NCBI GenBank assembly: GCA_963729995.1
Contig: CAVSPF010000003.1
Span: 868,001 to 932,000 of the forward strand
Reading direction: 5' to 3'
Length of the DNA stretch: 64,000 nt
Source of the DNA: VRUE01 sp963729995
GTDB lineage: Bacteria > Actinomycetota > Thermoleophilia > Solirubrobacterales > 70-9
Below, in pieces: positions 35,133-42,686 of the stretch. Both the position numbers and the translations under genes were made by a program. Position 1 is the first letter of the stretch. Every line of letters begins with the position of its first letter. Below the pieces are notes generated by a model, which was not told the DNA's origin, searched no databases, and worked only from the letters and a program-made list of their open reading frames with translations.

Positions 35133-36830
35133 ATGAGCGAGAAGGGGACCCACGGCGAGAACGGAGCCGCGTCGATGCGGCCAGCCCGCCTGAAAGCGGC
35201 CAGACGCGCCGTCGTCTGCACATCCCTCGCGGCCTTCGCCCTCGCGGCCTTCCCCGCCCTTGCCTCGGCCTTTGCCCCTTACATCGTCAGCCCCTCCGCA
35301 ACCCCAACCTCCAACGGGGCCACCCTGAGCGCAACCATCTACCCGTATGGCCTCGAAACCACCTATCGCTTCGAATACGGCACGACGACGAGCTACGGCA
35401 CCAGCGTCCCGGTGCCCGACGGCAATGCGGGCTCCAGCAGCTACGGCACTCCCGTCTCCCAAGCCGTCACCGGTCTGACGCTCAACACGACCTATCACTA
35501 CCGGGTCGTCGCGCACAACTCGGACGGCATGGCGACGGGGGAAACCGGCGACAAGACCTTCACGACGCTCGCAAACCCGCCCAGCGTCGTCGTCAACGCC
35601 GCCGGCGCGACCGCCGAAGGATTCAACCTGAGCGGCACGGTCAACCCGCACGGAGCGGATGCGGAATACCGCTTCGAATACGGCACGACGACGAGTTACG
35701 GCACCAACATTCCGGTTCCCGACGGCGATGCGGGCTCCGGGTCAACCGCCGCCCCGGTGTCCCAGGAAGTCAAGAACAGCGCCCTCCTCTCCAACACGAC
35801 CTACCACTTCCGGCTCGTCGCGCATAACAGCGGTGGCTCGACGCCCAGCTCCGACCAGACCTTCACGACCCCGCCGAGCGGACCCGCCGCCCCCAGCGCC
35901 ATCGCCAGCCCCCCGGAAGTGATCGCCGGTGGATACAGGTTGAAGGGCGCCATCAACCCGAACGGCCTCGCTACGACCTACCACTTCCAGTTCGGCACCA
36001 CAACCGCATATGGCGCCGACCTCCCGGAACCCGACGAAAGCGCCGGCTCGGGAGAAACCGCGGTCCCCGTATCGCAGGAAGTCACCGGCCTGGCTCCAAA
36101 CACGACCTATCACTACCGGGTCGTCGCGCACAATTCCGACGGCACCACCCCGAGCCTCGACCAGGCGTTCACGACCCCGCCCAATCCGCCCAGCGTCGTC
36201 GCAACTCCCTTCGCTGAAACCGCCGGCGGGTTCAGCCTGAACGGCACGGTCGACCCCAACGGGGGAGACACGACCTACCACTTCCAGTTCGGCTTCACGA
36301 CCGCCTACGGGAGCAACATCCCGGCGAGCGACGCAGACGCCGGTAGCGGGAGCAGCGCCGTCCCGGTCTCCCAGCTGGTCACGGGCCTGCCGCCGAACGT
36401 CGTCTACCACTACCGCCTCGTCGCGCACAACGCCGGCGGCACGAGCACCAGCGGCGACCAGGAATTCACGACCCCGCCTGCGATGTCGATCATGCCCGAA
36501 CCACCGGTACAGCCACTTCCCCCGCCGCCGCCACCACCCACGAACCAGTTCACCGTCAGGCCGCCCGTTGTGAAGGGCACGGCGGCGGTACTGCAGGTCA
36601 GCGTTCCCGGCCCGGGCAGTGTCTCAGCCTCCGGCAGGCAGCTGAAGACGGTGATTGCCGGCTCAAGTGGAGCGGGCATAGTGACCCTGAAGCTGAGATT
36701 GACCAGCGCCGGGCTCAAAGCGTTGAAGAAGGCCAAGGGCCACAAGCTCAAGGTCAGGGTCAAGATCACCTTCCAACCCGCCGGTGGCAGCCCCGGTGCC
36801 GCGAGCAAGACCGTGACCTTCAAGAAATAG
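35133..36830 (+). CDS. Secreted fibronectin-III-like repeat protein
   Basis: A 565-residue exported protein with a signal peptide (AVVCTSLAAFALAAFPALASAF, about 28-49). Four tandem units of about 100 residues follow (about 45-450), each with the pattern TTYxFEYGTTTSYG...PVSQxVTGLxxNTTYHYRVVAHNSxG...FTTPP. After a poly-Pro linker comes a C-terminal beta-rich domain (VTLKLRLTSAGLKALKKAKGHKLKVRVKITF). A strong Shine-Dalgarno AAGGAGG precedes the ATG. Such arrays usually build extended surface or matrix proteins; no enzymatic domain is visible. The gene and its divergent partner split the usual rseP-ispG neighbourhood. Confidence 0.85.
   Translation: MSEKGTHGENGAASMRPARLKAARRAVVCTSLAAFALAAFPALASAFAPYIVSPSATPTSNGATLSATIYPYGLETTYRFEYGTTTSYGTSVPVPDGNAGSSSYGTPVSQAVTGLTLNTTYHYRVVAHNSDGMATGETGDKTFTTLANPPSVVVNAAGATAEGFNLSGTVNPHGADAEYRFEYGTTTSYGTNIPVPDGDAGSGSTAAPVSQEVKNSALLSNTTYHFRLVAHNSGGSTPSSDQTFTTPPSGPAAPSAIASPPEVIAGGYRLKGAINPNGLATTYHFQFGTTTAYGADLPEPDESAGSGETAVPVSQEVTGLAPNTTYHYRVVAHNSDGTTPSLDQAFTTPPNPPSVVATPFAETAGGFSLNGTVDPNGGDTTYHFQFGFTTAYGSNIPASDADAGSGSSAVPVSQLVTGLPPNVVYHYRLVAHNAGGTSTSGDQEFTTPPAMSIMPEPPVQPLPPPPPPPTNQFTVRPPVVKGTAAVLQVSVPGPGSVSASGRQLKTVIAGSSGAGIVTLKLRLTSAGLKALKKAKGHKLKVRVKITFQPAGGSPGAASKTVTFKK
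35217..35264 (+). repeat. Inverted copy B of duplicated signal-peptide coding DNA
   Basis: Partner of 34847-34894 in opposite orientation, 46 of 48 nt identical. Confidence 0.85.
35265..36480 (+). repeat. Four tandem Fn3-like coding repeats of about 300 bp
   Basis: Four in-frame units share the GAATACGGCACGACGACGAG-type core (35371, 35677 and diverged copies later) and encode FEYG/FQFG-TTT-YG. The first two units are most alike at the DNA level. Confidence 0.75.
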
Positions 36831-36918
36831 GCGGCGAGCCTGGGCTCCGCTGCCGCGGCGCCCGCGTCGCTGCCCTGGGCTGCCCGGTACGCTTGGAACG
36901 TGACCTGGAGCGACCAAA

Positions 36919-38172
36919 ATGGCTTCTAAGCGGCAGATATTCGTCGGCGGGGTGCCGATCGGCGGCGGCGCGCCGGTTGCCGTGCAGACGATGACCAAGA
37001 CCGAGACCGCCAACCTGGCGGCGACGATGGAGCAGATCCGCAAGGTCGCGGATGCCGGGGCGGACCTGGTTCGCGTCGCGGTGCCGCGCGACGAGGATGC
37101 CGCGGCGCTGAGGACGATCGTCAAGGAATCGCCGATCCCGGTGATCGCCGACATCCATTTCAACCACACGCTGGCGCTCAAGGCAATCGAGGCCGGCGCC
37201 CACTGCATCCGTCTCAACCCGGGCAACATCGGCGGTCGCGAGAAGGTCGCCGAGGTGGCGGTGAGGGCAACCGCCGCCGGCGTGCCGATGCGGATCGGCG
37301 TCAACTCCGGCTCGCTGCCAAGGCACCTGCAGGCGCTGGAGCGGGAGAGCCCAGTCGAGGCGCTGGTCGCCGCCGCGGCCGAGTTCGTCGAGCTGATGGA
37401 GGGCCTCGACTTCACCAACTTCAAGGTCTCGATCAAGTCGACCAACGTGCCCAACACGATCGCCGCCAACCGCCTGCTCGCCGAGAAGATCCCGTACCCG
37501 CTGCACCTCGGCATCACCGAGGCCGGGACCAAATGGTCCGGCTCGCTGAAGTCCTCGGTCGGCCTCGGCACGCTGCTCGCCGAGGGCATCGGCGACACGA
37601 TCCGGATCAGCCTCTCGACCTTCCACGCCGAGGAGGAGGTGAAGGTCGCGTGGGAGATCCTCAAGGCGCTGCAGCTGCGCGAGCGCGGCCCGGTGCTGAT
37701 CGCCTGCCCGACCTGTGGCCGCCTGCAGTTCGACATGGACTCCGTCGTCGCCGAGATCGAGCAGCGGCTGGAGCGCTACACCGAGCCGATCGAGGTAGCG
37801 GTCCTGGGCTGCGCGGTCAACGGGATCGGCGAGGCGTCTCACGCCGACTTCGGGATCACCGGCGCCAAGAACGAGGGGCTGATCTTTTCCCACGGCAAGC
37901 CGCTGCGGAAGGTCCCCCAGGCACAGCTGGTCGAGGCGCTGTTCGAGGAGATAGACAGGTCGCTGGACCGCGGCAAGGTCGAGATCGACGAGGCGAAGGC
38001 GGGGGAGGGAGCCGCCTGGCTGGCGGACATCGAGGCCGAGAACGCCGGTGACCTGACGCCCGAGAAGATCGCGCAGATGGAACACGCGGCGGCGGTGGAG
38101 GGCGAGTCCGACCGCGTCCTCCTCGACGAGGAGGCCTCGCCGACCGCCGGAAGGCGCTTCACGAGGGCCTGA
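36919..38172 (+). CDS. ispG: 4-hydroxy-3-methylbut-2-en-1-yl diphosphate synthase
   Basis: Iron-sulfur enzyme of the MEP pathway (GcpE). The 417-residue protein has VPIGGGAPVAVQTMTKTET at the start and DIHFNHTLALKAIEAGAHCIRLNPGNIG. The cluster cysteines are in IACPTCGRLQFD and GCAVNGIGEASHADFGITG. It belongs to the shorter bacterial form without the extra TIM-like insertion of plants. The ATG at 36919 gives the family N-terminus; TACGCT at 36888-36893 could be a -10 with a 20-nt leader. Confidence 0.97.
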   Translation: MASKRQIFVGGVPIGGGAPVAVQTMTKTETANLAATMEQIRKVADAGADLVRVAVPRDEDAAALRTIVKESPIPVIADIHFNHTLALKAIEAGAHCIRLNPGNIGGREKVAEVAVRATAAGVPMRIGVNSGSLPRHLQALERESPVEALVAAAAEFVELMEGLDFTNFKVSIKSTNVPNTIAANRLLAEKIPYPLHLGITEAGTKWSGSLKSSVGLGTLLAEGIGDTIRISLSTFHAEEEVKVAWEILKALQLRERGPVLIACPTCGRLQFDMDSVVAEIEQRLERYTEPIEVAVLGCAVNGIGEASHADFGITGAKNEGLIFSHGKPLRKVPQAQLVEALFEEIDRSLDRGKVEIDEAKAGEGAAWLADIEAENAGDLTPEKIAQMEHAAAVEGESDRVLLDEEASPTAGRRFTRA

Positions 38173-38221
38173 AGCGCAGGAGTCGCCTCGCCGGACGCCC
38201 ACCACCGGCGGGCTCTGCGGA

Positions 38222-38227
38222 TAGGTT
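38222..38227 (+). promoter_or_regulatory. Candidate -10 element of proS (TAGGTT), leaderless
   Basis: The hexamer ends 6 nt before the proS GTG and no Shine-Dalgarno is present. Confidence 0.45.
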
Positions 38228-38233
38228 TCCTGC

Positions 38234-39922
38234 GTGACGCGATTCAGCCAGACGTTTCTGCCCACCCTCAAGGATCCGCCAAGCGATGCGGAGGCGGTGT
38301 CGCACAAGCTGATGGTGCGGGCGGGACTGATCCGGCAGCTTGGGGCGGGACTGTGGACGTATCTGCCAGCCGGCTGGCGGGTGCACCGCACGGTCGAGCG
38401 GATCCTCCGCGAGGAGATGGAGGCGATCGGCTGCCAGGAGATGCTGATGCCGGTGCTCCAGCCCGCCGAGCCATGGCGGAAGACCGGTCGCTACGAGATC
38501 GAGGAGCTGTTCAAGCTCGAGGACCGCAAGGGCGCGGCGATGGTGCTCGCGATGACCCACGAGGAGTGCCTCACCCAGCACATTGCGCGGGAGGTTCGCT
38601 CCTACCGCGACCTGCCATTGATGCTCTTCCACATCCAGACCAAGGAGCGGGACGAGCCGCGCCCGCGGGCCGGGGTGCTGCGGACTCGCGAGTTCACGAT
38701 GAAGGACGCCTACTCGTTCGATCGCGACGAGGAGGGCCTGGAGCGCTCCTACCAGCTCCAGAGCGCGGCCTACGCCAGGATCTTCGATCGCTGCGGGCTG
38801 CGCACCTACAGGGTCGAGTCCGACGTCGGCATGATGGGCGGCTCCGGCGCCCACGAGTACATGGCCCCGTGCCCGGCCGGCGAGAACGAGGTGGCCCTGG
38901 CGCCTGGCTACGCCGCCAACGTCGAGGTCGCCTCTGCCGACCCGCAGCCCGTCGAGCTGCCGGCGTCGCTGGATGAGCCCGAGCAGGTCTCGACGCCGGA
39001 CCTGACCACCGTCGCCGAGGTCTCCGGCGCTCTCGGGGTACCGGCTGGAGCGCTGGTCAAGGCGATGCCCGTGGTGGTCGAGGGCCGCGGATTGATGCTC
39101 GCGCTCCTCCGGGGTGACCATCGTCTCAACGAGATCAAGCTTCGCAATGCCCTAGGCGCCGATTTCCGCCCCGCCCGTCATGAGGAGATCGAGGCTGAGC
39201 TGGGGCCGGTCGGCTTTGCCGGGCCGGTCGGCGCAACCGTGCCGGTGGTCAAGGACGCCGCGATCCGGGGGGAGTCCTACGTCACCGGCGCCAACCGCTC
39301 CGACGCTCACCTGCGCGGTGTACGACCGGGGCGCGATTTCGCCTTCGAGGAGATGGACATACGGACGGTGGAGATCGGCGATACCGCTCCCGGCGGCGGC
39401 GCAATCGAGATCGAGCCCGCGATCGAGGTCGGCAACATCTTCAAGCTCGGCACCCGCTACTCCGAGCCGCTCGGCGCGACCTACCTCGACGAGCAGGGCA
39501 CCGAGCGTCCGATCGTGATGGGCAGCTACGGAATTGGCCCGGCGCGGATCGTCGCGGCGGCGATCGAGCAGCGCGCGGACGAGAAGGGCATCGTCTGGCC
39601 GGCCTCGATCGCCCCCTGGCAGGTCCATCTTGTGTCGCTTGCCAAGGCTGGCGAGGCCGAGCGAGAGGCCGCCGAGCGCCTCTACGACCAGCTGCGCGAG
39701 GGCGGAACCGACGTCCTCTACGACGACCGGGACGCCGGCCCAGGGGAGAAGCTGACCGATGCCGAGCTGCTCGGCTGTCCGCTGCGGCTGGTCGTCGGGC
39801 GCCGTGGGCTCGCCGAGGGGGTGATCGAGGCAACGGAGCGCTCGGCGGGCGCAGAGCACAGGCTGCCGGTCGACTCCTGTGCGGCTCGCGCAGCGGAGAT
39901 CCTTCGAGCGCTGGATGGCTGA
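38234..39922 (+). CDS. proS: Proline--tRNA ligase, bacterial type
   Basis: Class II synthetase of 562 residues. Motif 2 and neighbours appear in FHIQTKERDEPRPRAGVLRTREFTMKDAYSF-type sequence, and motif 3 lies in MGSYGIGPARIVAAAIEQ. Between motifs 2 and 3 lies the INS/YbaK-like editing domain (about 240-370), which clears Ala-tRNA-Pro. The C-terminal anticodon-binding domain has VLYDDRDAGPGEKLTDAELLGCPLRLVVG. The GTG at 38234 gives MTRFSQTFLPTLKDPPSDAE, the normal start. The stop overlaps the next start. Confidence 0.97.
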   Translation: MTRFSQTFLPTLKDPPSDAEAVSHKLMVRAGLIRQLGAGLWTYLPAGWRVHRTVERILREEMEAIGCQEMLMPVLQPAEPWRKTGRYEIEELFKLEDRKGAAMVLAMTHEECLTQHIAREVRSYRDLPLMLFHIQTKERDEPRPRAGVLRTREFTMKDAYSFDRDEEGLERSYQLQSAAYARIFDRCGLRTYRVESDVGMMGGSGAHEYMAPCPAGENEVALAPGYAANVEVASADPQPVELPASLDEPEQVSTPDLTTVAEVSGALGVPAGALVKAMPVVVEGRGLMLALLRGDHRLNEIKLRNALGADFRPARHEEIEAELGPVGFAGPVGATVPVVKDAAIRGESYVTGANRSDAHLRGVRPGRDFAFEEMDIRTVEIGDTAPGGGAIEIEPAIEVGNIFKLGTRYSEPLGATYLDEQGTERPIVMGSYGIGPARIVAAAIEQRADEKGIVWPASIAPWQVHLVSLAKAGEAEREAAERLYDQLREGGTDVLYDDRDAGPGEKLTDAELLGCPLRLVVGRRGLAEGVIEATERSAGAEHRLPVDSCAARAAEILRALDG

Positions 39923-40568
39923 AACCGCCCCCTTTGGCCGTGGCCGGTTCCGCCGACTCCTCGGGCTCGATCGCAGCGGCCCGCCACCCCGCCAGACGCG
40001 AAAAGGGGAGCCGCTCACCCCCTGGACGGTTCCGAACCTGGTCGGCTACGCCCGCCTTGCGGCGCTGCCGCTCTTCCTCTACCTCGGCTTCGAATCCGAC
40101 GACGGGCGCAGCGCCGCCGCCGCGGTCGTCTTCTGGCTGATCGCCGCCGGCGACTACCTCGACGGCCTTCTCGCCCGCGCGACCGGCCAGTACAGCCGTC
40201 TCGGGGCGCTGCTGGACCCGCTCGTCGACCGGCTCACGGTCCTCGCCGGCGCCGCCGTCTGCTGGCGCTTCGAGCTGCTGCCCCGCTGGGCGCTCGCGCT
40301 GCTCGCCGTGCGCGAGGTCGCGATGCTCGCGCTCGCCCAGTACGGGTTGCGCCACGGCGCCGACATCGCCGTCAACTGGCCGGGGCGGATCTCGGTCTTC
40401 CCGATCATGGGGGGGATCTTCCTGGCCCTGATCGTCTCCGGCTGGGTGCCCGCCGCGCTGCTGATCGTTGGCGTCCTCCTGGCCATGGTCGCGACCGTGC
40501 TGTACGCCCGGACCGGGTTGAGCGCCGCGCGGCTGAGGCGCACGCAAGCAAAGTCCCAGGCTCGATAA
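39915..40568 (+). CDS. CDP-alcohol phosphatidyltransferase (PgsA-like)
   Basis: Membrane phospholipid synthase of 217 residues transferring a phosphatidyl group from CDP-diacylglycerol. The signature D-x2-D-G-x2-A-R-x8-G-x3-D-x3-D is exact in GDYLDGLLARATGQYSRLG and following LLDPLVDR. About five to six hydrophobic segments are present. The acceptor (glycerol phosphate, inositol phosphate or other) is not determinable. In mycobacteria a gene of this family, pgsA2, sits a few genes upstream of garA, as here. The ATG at 39915 overlaps the proS stop by 8 nt. Confidence 0.9.
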   Translation: MAETAPFGRGRFRRLLGLDRSGPPPRQTRKGEPLTPWTVPNLVGYARLAALPLFLYLGFESDDGRSAAAAVVFWLIAAGDYLDGLLARATGQYSRLGALLDPLVDRLTVLAGAAVCWRFELLPRWALALLAVREVAMLALAQYGLRHGADIAVNWPGRISVFPIMGGIFLALIVSGWVPAALLIVGVLLAMVATVLYARTGLSAARLRRTQAKSQAR

Positions 40569-40583
40569 ACCTTCAAGTTGCGG

Positions 40584-40611
40584 TTGAACCTTGGGGCGCG
40601 AGACCTATAAT
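40584..40611 (+). promoter_or_regulatory. Promoter of the RsiG-like/FHA/MerR operon
   Basis: TTGAAC (40584-40589) and TATAAT (40606-40611) are separated by 16 nt, the best sigma-70-type promoter in the window. Predicted transcription starts near 40618, leaving a leader of about 40 nt before the AAGGAG ribosome binding site. Confidence 0.7.
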
Positions 40612-40659
40612 CGTCCCCAGCGGTTAACCCGAGCCCAGGATCTCCGATCAAGGAGCGAG

Positions 40660-40932
40660 ATGGAGGACACCTTTCCCGATCTCGGTTCTCTCAGCGACGA
40701 AGAGCTGAAGGACCTGATCGACAAGCTGACGGAAGAGGAGAACGAGATCTCCTACAAACGGCGCGTCTTGCACGGCAAGATCGACATTCTTCGCGCCGAG
40801 CTCGTGACGCGACTGCGCCAGAAGCGCGAAAGCGGAGATTCGCTGATCTCCGGCGACGACGTGGCCAAGCTGACCGAGATCCTCGCCGGCAAGGCGCAGC
40901 AGTCGCCGCCGGACGACAAGCCGGCCGCCTAG
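40660..40932 (+). CDS. rsiG: Single-motif RsiG-like protein (candidate c-di-GMP-binding anti-sigma factor)
   Basis: A 90-residue, highly charged, helical protein. Residues 25-45 (ENEISYKRRVLHGKID) fit the RsiG c-di-GMP motif E(X)3S(X)2R(X)3Q(X)3D, with His at the Gln position. In Streptomyces RsiG has two such motifs on an antiparallel coiled coil and, with c-di-GMP, holds the sigma factor WhiG inactive. In Rubrobacter and other basal actinobacteria small single-motif forms dimerise for the same job. The conserved N-terminus FPDLGSLSDEELKDLI supports membership of this actinobacterial family. Start: ATG 40660 after an AAGGAG. The sigma partner is not in the window, and the function is inferred from the motif alone. 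Confidence 0.68.
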   Translation: MEDTFPDLGSLSDEELKDLIDKLTEEENEISYKRRVLHGKIDILRAELVTRLRQKRESGDSLISGDDVAKLTEILAGKAQQSPPDDKPAA

Positions 40933-40948
40933 ACGGGAGGAGCTCACG

Positions 40949-41425
40949 ATGCCCGGTCACTGTCCAGAGTGCGGATTCGTCAATCCAGAGGGCGCCAACT
41001 ACTGCCAGAAGTGCGGCGCCTACCGTGGCGCCGCCTCGGAGGGCAGCAGTGAGGACCCGACGACGATGACCTACACGGTCGACGAGACCGGCGACATGCA
41101 GCCGATCGACATCGACCAGGTCCTCGAGCGCAGTGGCGCCGCGCTGGTGATCCGCACAGGCGGCGGCAGGGCGGGGGAGAGCTTCACGGTCACCGAGGAT
41201 CGGGTCAGCATCGGGCGCAGCCCCGACGCGGGAGTCTTTCTCGACGACGTCACGGTCTCGCGCAACCACGCGCTGCTCGTCAGGCGTCGCGACGGCCTCT
41301 ACATCGACGACCTCGGCTCGCTCAACGGCACCTACGTGAACCGCCGTCGCATCGAGTCTCACCGGCTGGCCGACGGCGACGAGATCCAGGTCGGCAAGTA
41401 CAAGCTGAGCTACCTGGAGAAGTAA
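40949..41425 (+). CDS. Zinc-ribbon and FHA domain protein (GarA/OdhI-like)
   Basis: A 158-residue cytoplasmic protein. A zinc ribbon (CPECGFVNPEGANYCQKCG) is followed by a Thr-rich acidic linker and a C-terminal FHA domain: VSIGRSPDAGVFLDDVTVSRNHALLVRRRDGLYIDDLGSLNGTYVN, with the phosphothreonine-reading Arg, Ser, His and Asn residues. GarA and OdhI have a Ser/Thr-kinase target Thr-Thr pair ahead of the FHA domain. Here EDPTTMTYT may serve that role. GarA controls 2-oxoglutarate and glutamate metabolism. The MerR gene follows directly, as in mycobacteria (garA-Rv1828). Confidence 0.85.
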   Translation: MPGHCPECGFVNPEGANYCQKCGAYRGAASEGSSEDPTTMTYTVDETGDMQPIDIDQVLERSGAALVIRTGGGRAGESFTVTEDRVSIGRSPDAGVFLDDVTVSRNHALLVRRRDGLYIDDLGSLNGTYVNRRRIESHRLADGDEIQVGKYKLSYLEK

Positions 41426-42163
41426 ATGCCGGTCTCCGAGCAGCCGACCCGTTCCCGTGACAGCCGCCCGCGCAAGGCGTTGACGATTGGCGCCGTCTGC
41501 AAGATCCTGCAGAACGAGTTCGACGACATATCGATCTCCAAGATCCGCTACCTCGAGGACCAGAAGCTGCTCAGCCCACGACGCACGCAGGGCGGGTACC
41601 GCCTCTACAGCCAGTCCGACGTCGAACGGCTGCGCACGATCCTCCGCCTGCAGCGCGACGAGTTCCTGCCGCTGCGCGTGATCCGGCAGGAGCTCGCGGC
41701 GGGCGGTGACATCGACCTCGGTGGCGGCACGGACCGCCGTCCCGCCAGCGCGGTGCGACGGGCGATCCTCGTCAGCACGTCCACCGCCTACCTGACGCTG
41801 GACGAGGTGATCGAGGAGACCGGGGCCCGCTCCGAGCTGGTCGCCGAGCTGGAGAACTTCGGCATCGTCCAGCCGGAAAAGCGCGACGGCAGGACGGCCT
41901 ACGACGAGACGGATCGCGAGATCGTGCGGGCGGCCAACGAGCTCTCCCGGGTAGGGGTCGGCGCTCGCAACCTGAGGGTCTTCCGCTCGTCCGCCGACCG
42001 CGAGGCAAACCTCCTCGAAGCGCTGCTCGGTCCCTCCCTGCGCTCGCGCAACCCGGAGCGCCGCAAGGAGGCGGTGGAGAGCCTGGAGAGCCTGGCAGCG
42101 ACGGTGAGTCACCTGAAGCACCTGCTGCTGGTCCGGGACCTACGGCGTCTGGCCGGCGACTGA
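41426..42163 (+). CDS. MerR family transcriptional regulator (Rv1828/FtsR-like)
   Basis: A 245-residue regulator with an N-terminal winged HTH: TIGAVCKILQNEFDDISISKIRYLEDQKLLSPRRTQGGYRLYSQSDVERLRTILRLQ, the MerR pattern with the R(Y/F) and RT..GYR positions. A second helical domain (about 120-245) lacks the Cys set of metal-sensing MerR proteins. Adjacent placement after a GarA-type gene matches M. tuberculosis Rv1828 and corynebacterial FtsR, an activator of ftsZ. The start codon directly follows the FHA gene stop. Confidence 0.85.
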   Translation: MPVSEQPTRSRDSRPRKALTIGAVCKILQNEFDDISISKIRYLEDQKLLSPRRTQGGYRLYSQSDVERLRTILRLQRDEFLPLRVIRQELAAGGDIDLGGGTDRRPASAVRRAILVSTSTAYLTLDEVIEETGARSELVAELENFGIVQPEKRDGRTAYDETDREIVRAANELSRVGVGARNLRVFRSSADREANLLEALLGPSLRSRNPERRKEAVESLESLAATVSHLKHLLLVRDLRRLAGD

Positions 42164-42175
42164 CGCCCGCGACCA

Positions 42176-42637
42176 ATGGCCGGGGTCACTCGCCGACGCT
42201 CGATATCGGCCTCCGTCGACGAGGTCTGGGCGCTTGTCTCGGATCCGTACAGCCTGCCGCGGTGGTGGCCACGCACAATCCGCGTCGAGAACGTCAGCGG
42301 CGGCGGCGGGCCGCCCGTCCAGTGGACGAAGGTGTTGGAAACGGCCGAGGGACGCGGGGTGCGGGCCGACTACCGCTGCACCAGCTCGACGGTGGGCGAG
42401 CGGTACGCATGGGAACAGCAGGTGGAGGGGACGCCATTCGCGCGACATCTGCGCAGCTCGACGATCGAGGTCTTGCTGCTTGCGCAGGGGGACGCGACCG
42501 AGGTCGGCCTTTCGTCGACGCAGGCTCTGCGCGGCTTGTCGCGGTTCGGCTCACCGATGATGCGGCGCGCCCAGGCCGCGATCCTCGAGGAGGCGCTGGA
42601 CGGGATCGAGCGCGCACTTGGCGGGAGCCCAGAATGA
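42176..42637 (+). CDS. SRPBCC/START-like (polyketide cyclase-type) protein
   Basis: A 153-residue helix-grip protein opening RRRSISASVDEVWALVSDPYSLPRWWP, the standard N-terminus of the SRPBCC superfamily. The rest has alternating strands and a long C-terminal helix (SPMMRRAQAAILEEALDGIERAL). Such proteins bind hydrophobic ligands in a central cavity. No ligand or reaction can be assigned. It lies 12 bp after the MerR gene and before the FAD enzyme, with which it may be co-transcribed. Confidence 0.8.
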   Translation: MAGVTRRRSISASVDEVWALVSDPYSLPRWWPRTIRVENVSGGGGPPVQWTKVLETAEGRGVRADYRCTSSTVGERYAWEQQVEGTPFARHLRSSTIEVLLLAQGDATEVGLSSTQALRGLSRFGSPMMRRAQAAILEEALDGIERALGGSPE

Positions 42638-42686
42638 CCCGGCGTGACGCATCCATCGAGACAGGGGGCCCGGGGAGGGCGATGCG

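Noticed and set aside
35265..36480. Repeats resembling a CRISPR-like or satellite array
   Set aside because: The period is about 300 bp, in frame, and encodes Fn3-like protein units.
36820..38391. 523-codon minus-strand frame opposite ispG
   Set aside because: Composition typical of an antisense shadow; ispG on the plus strand has all its motifs.
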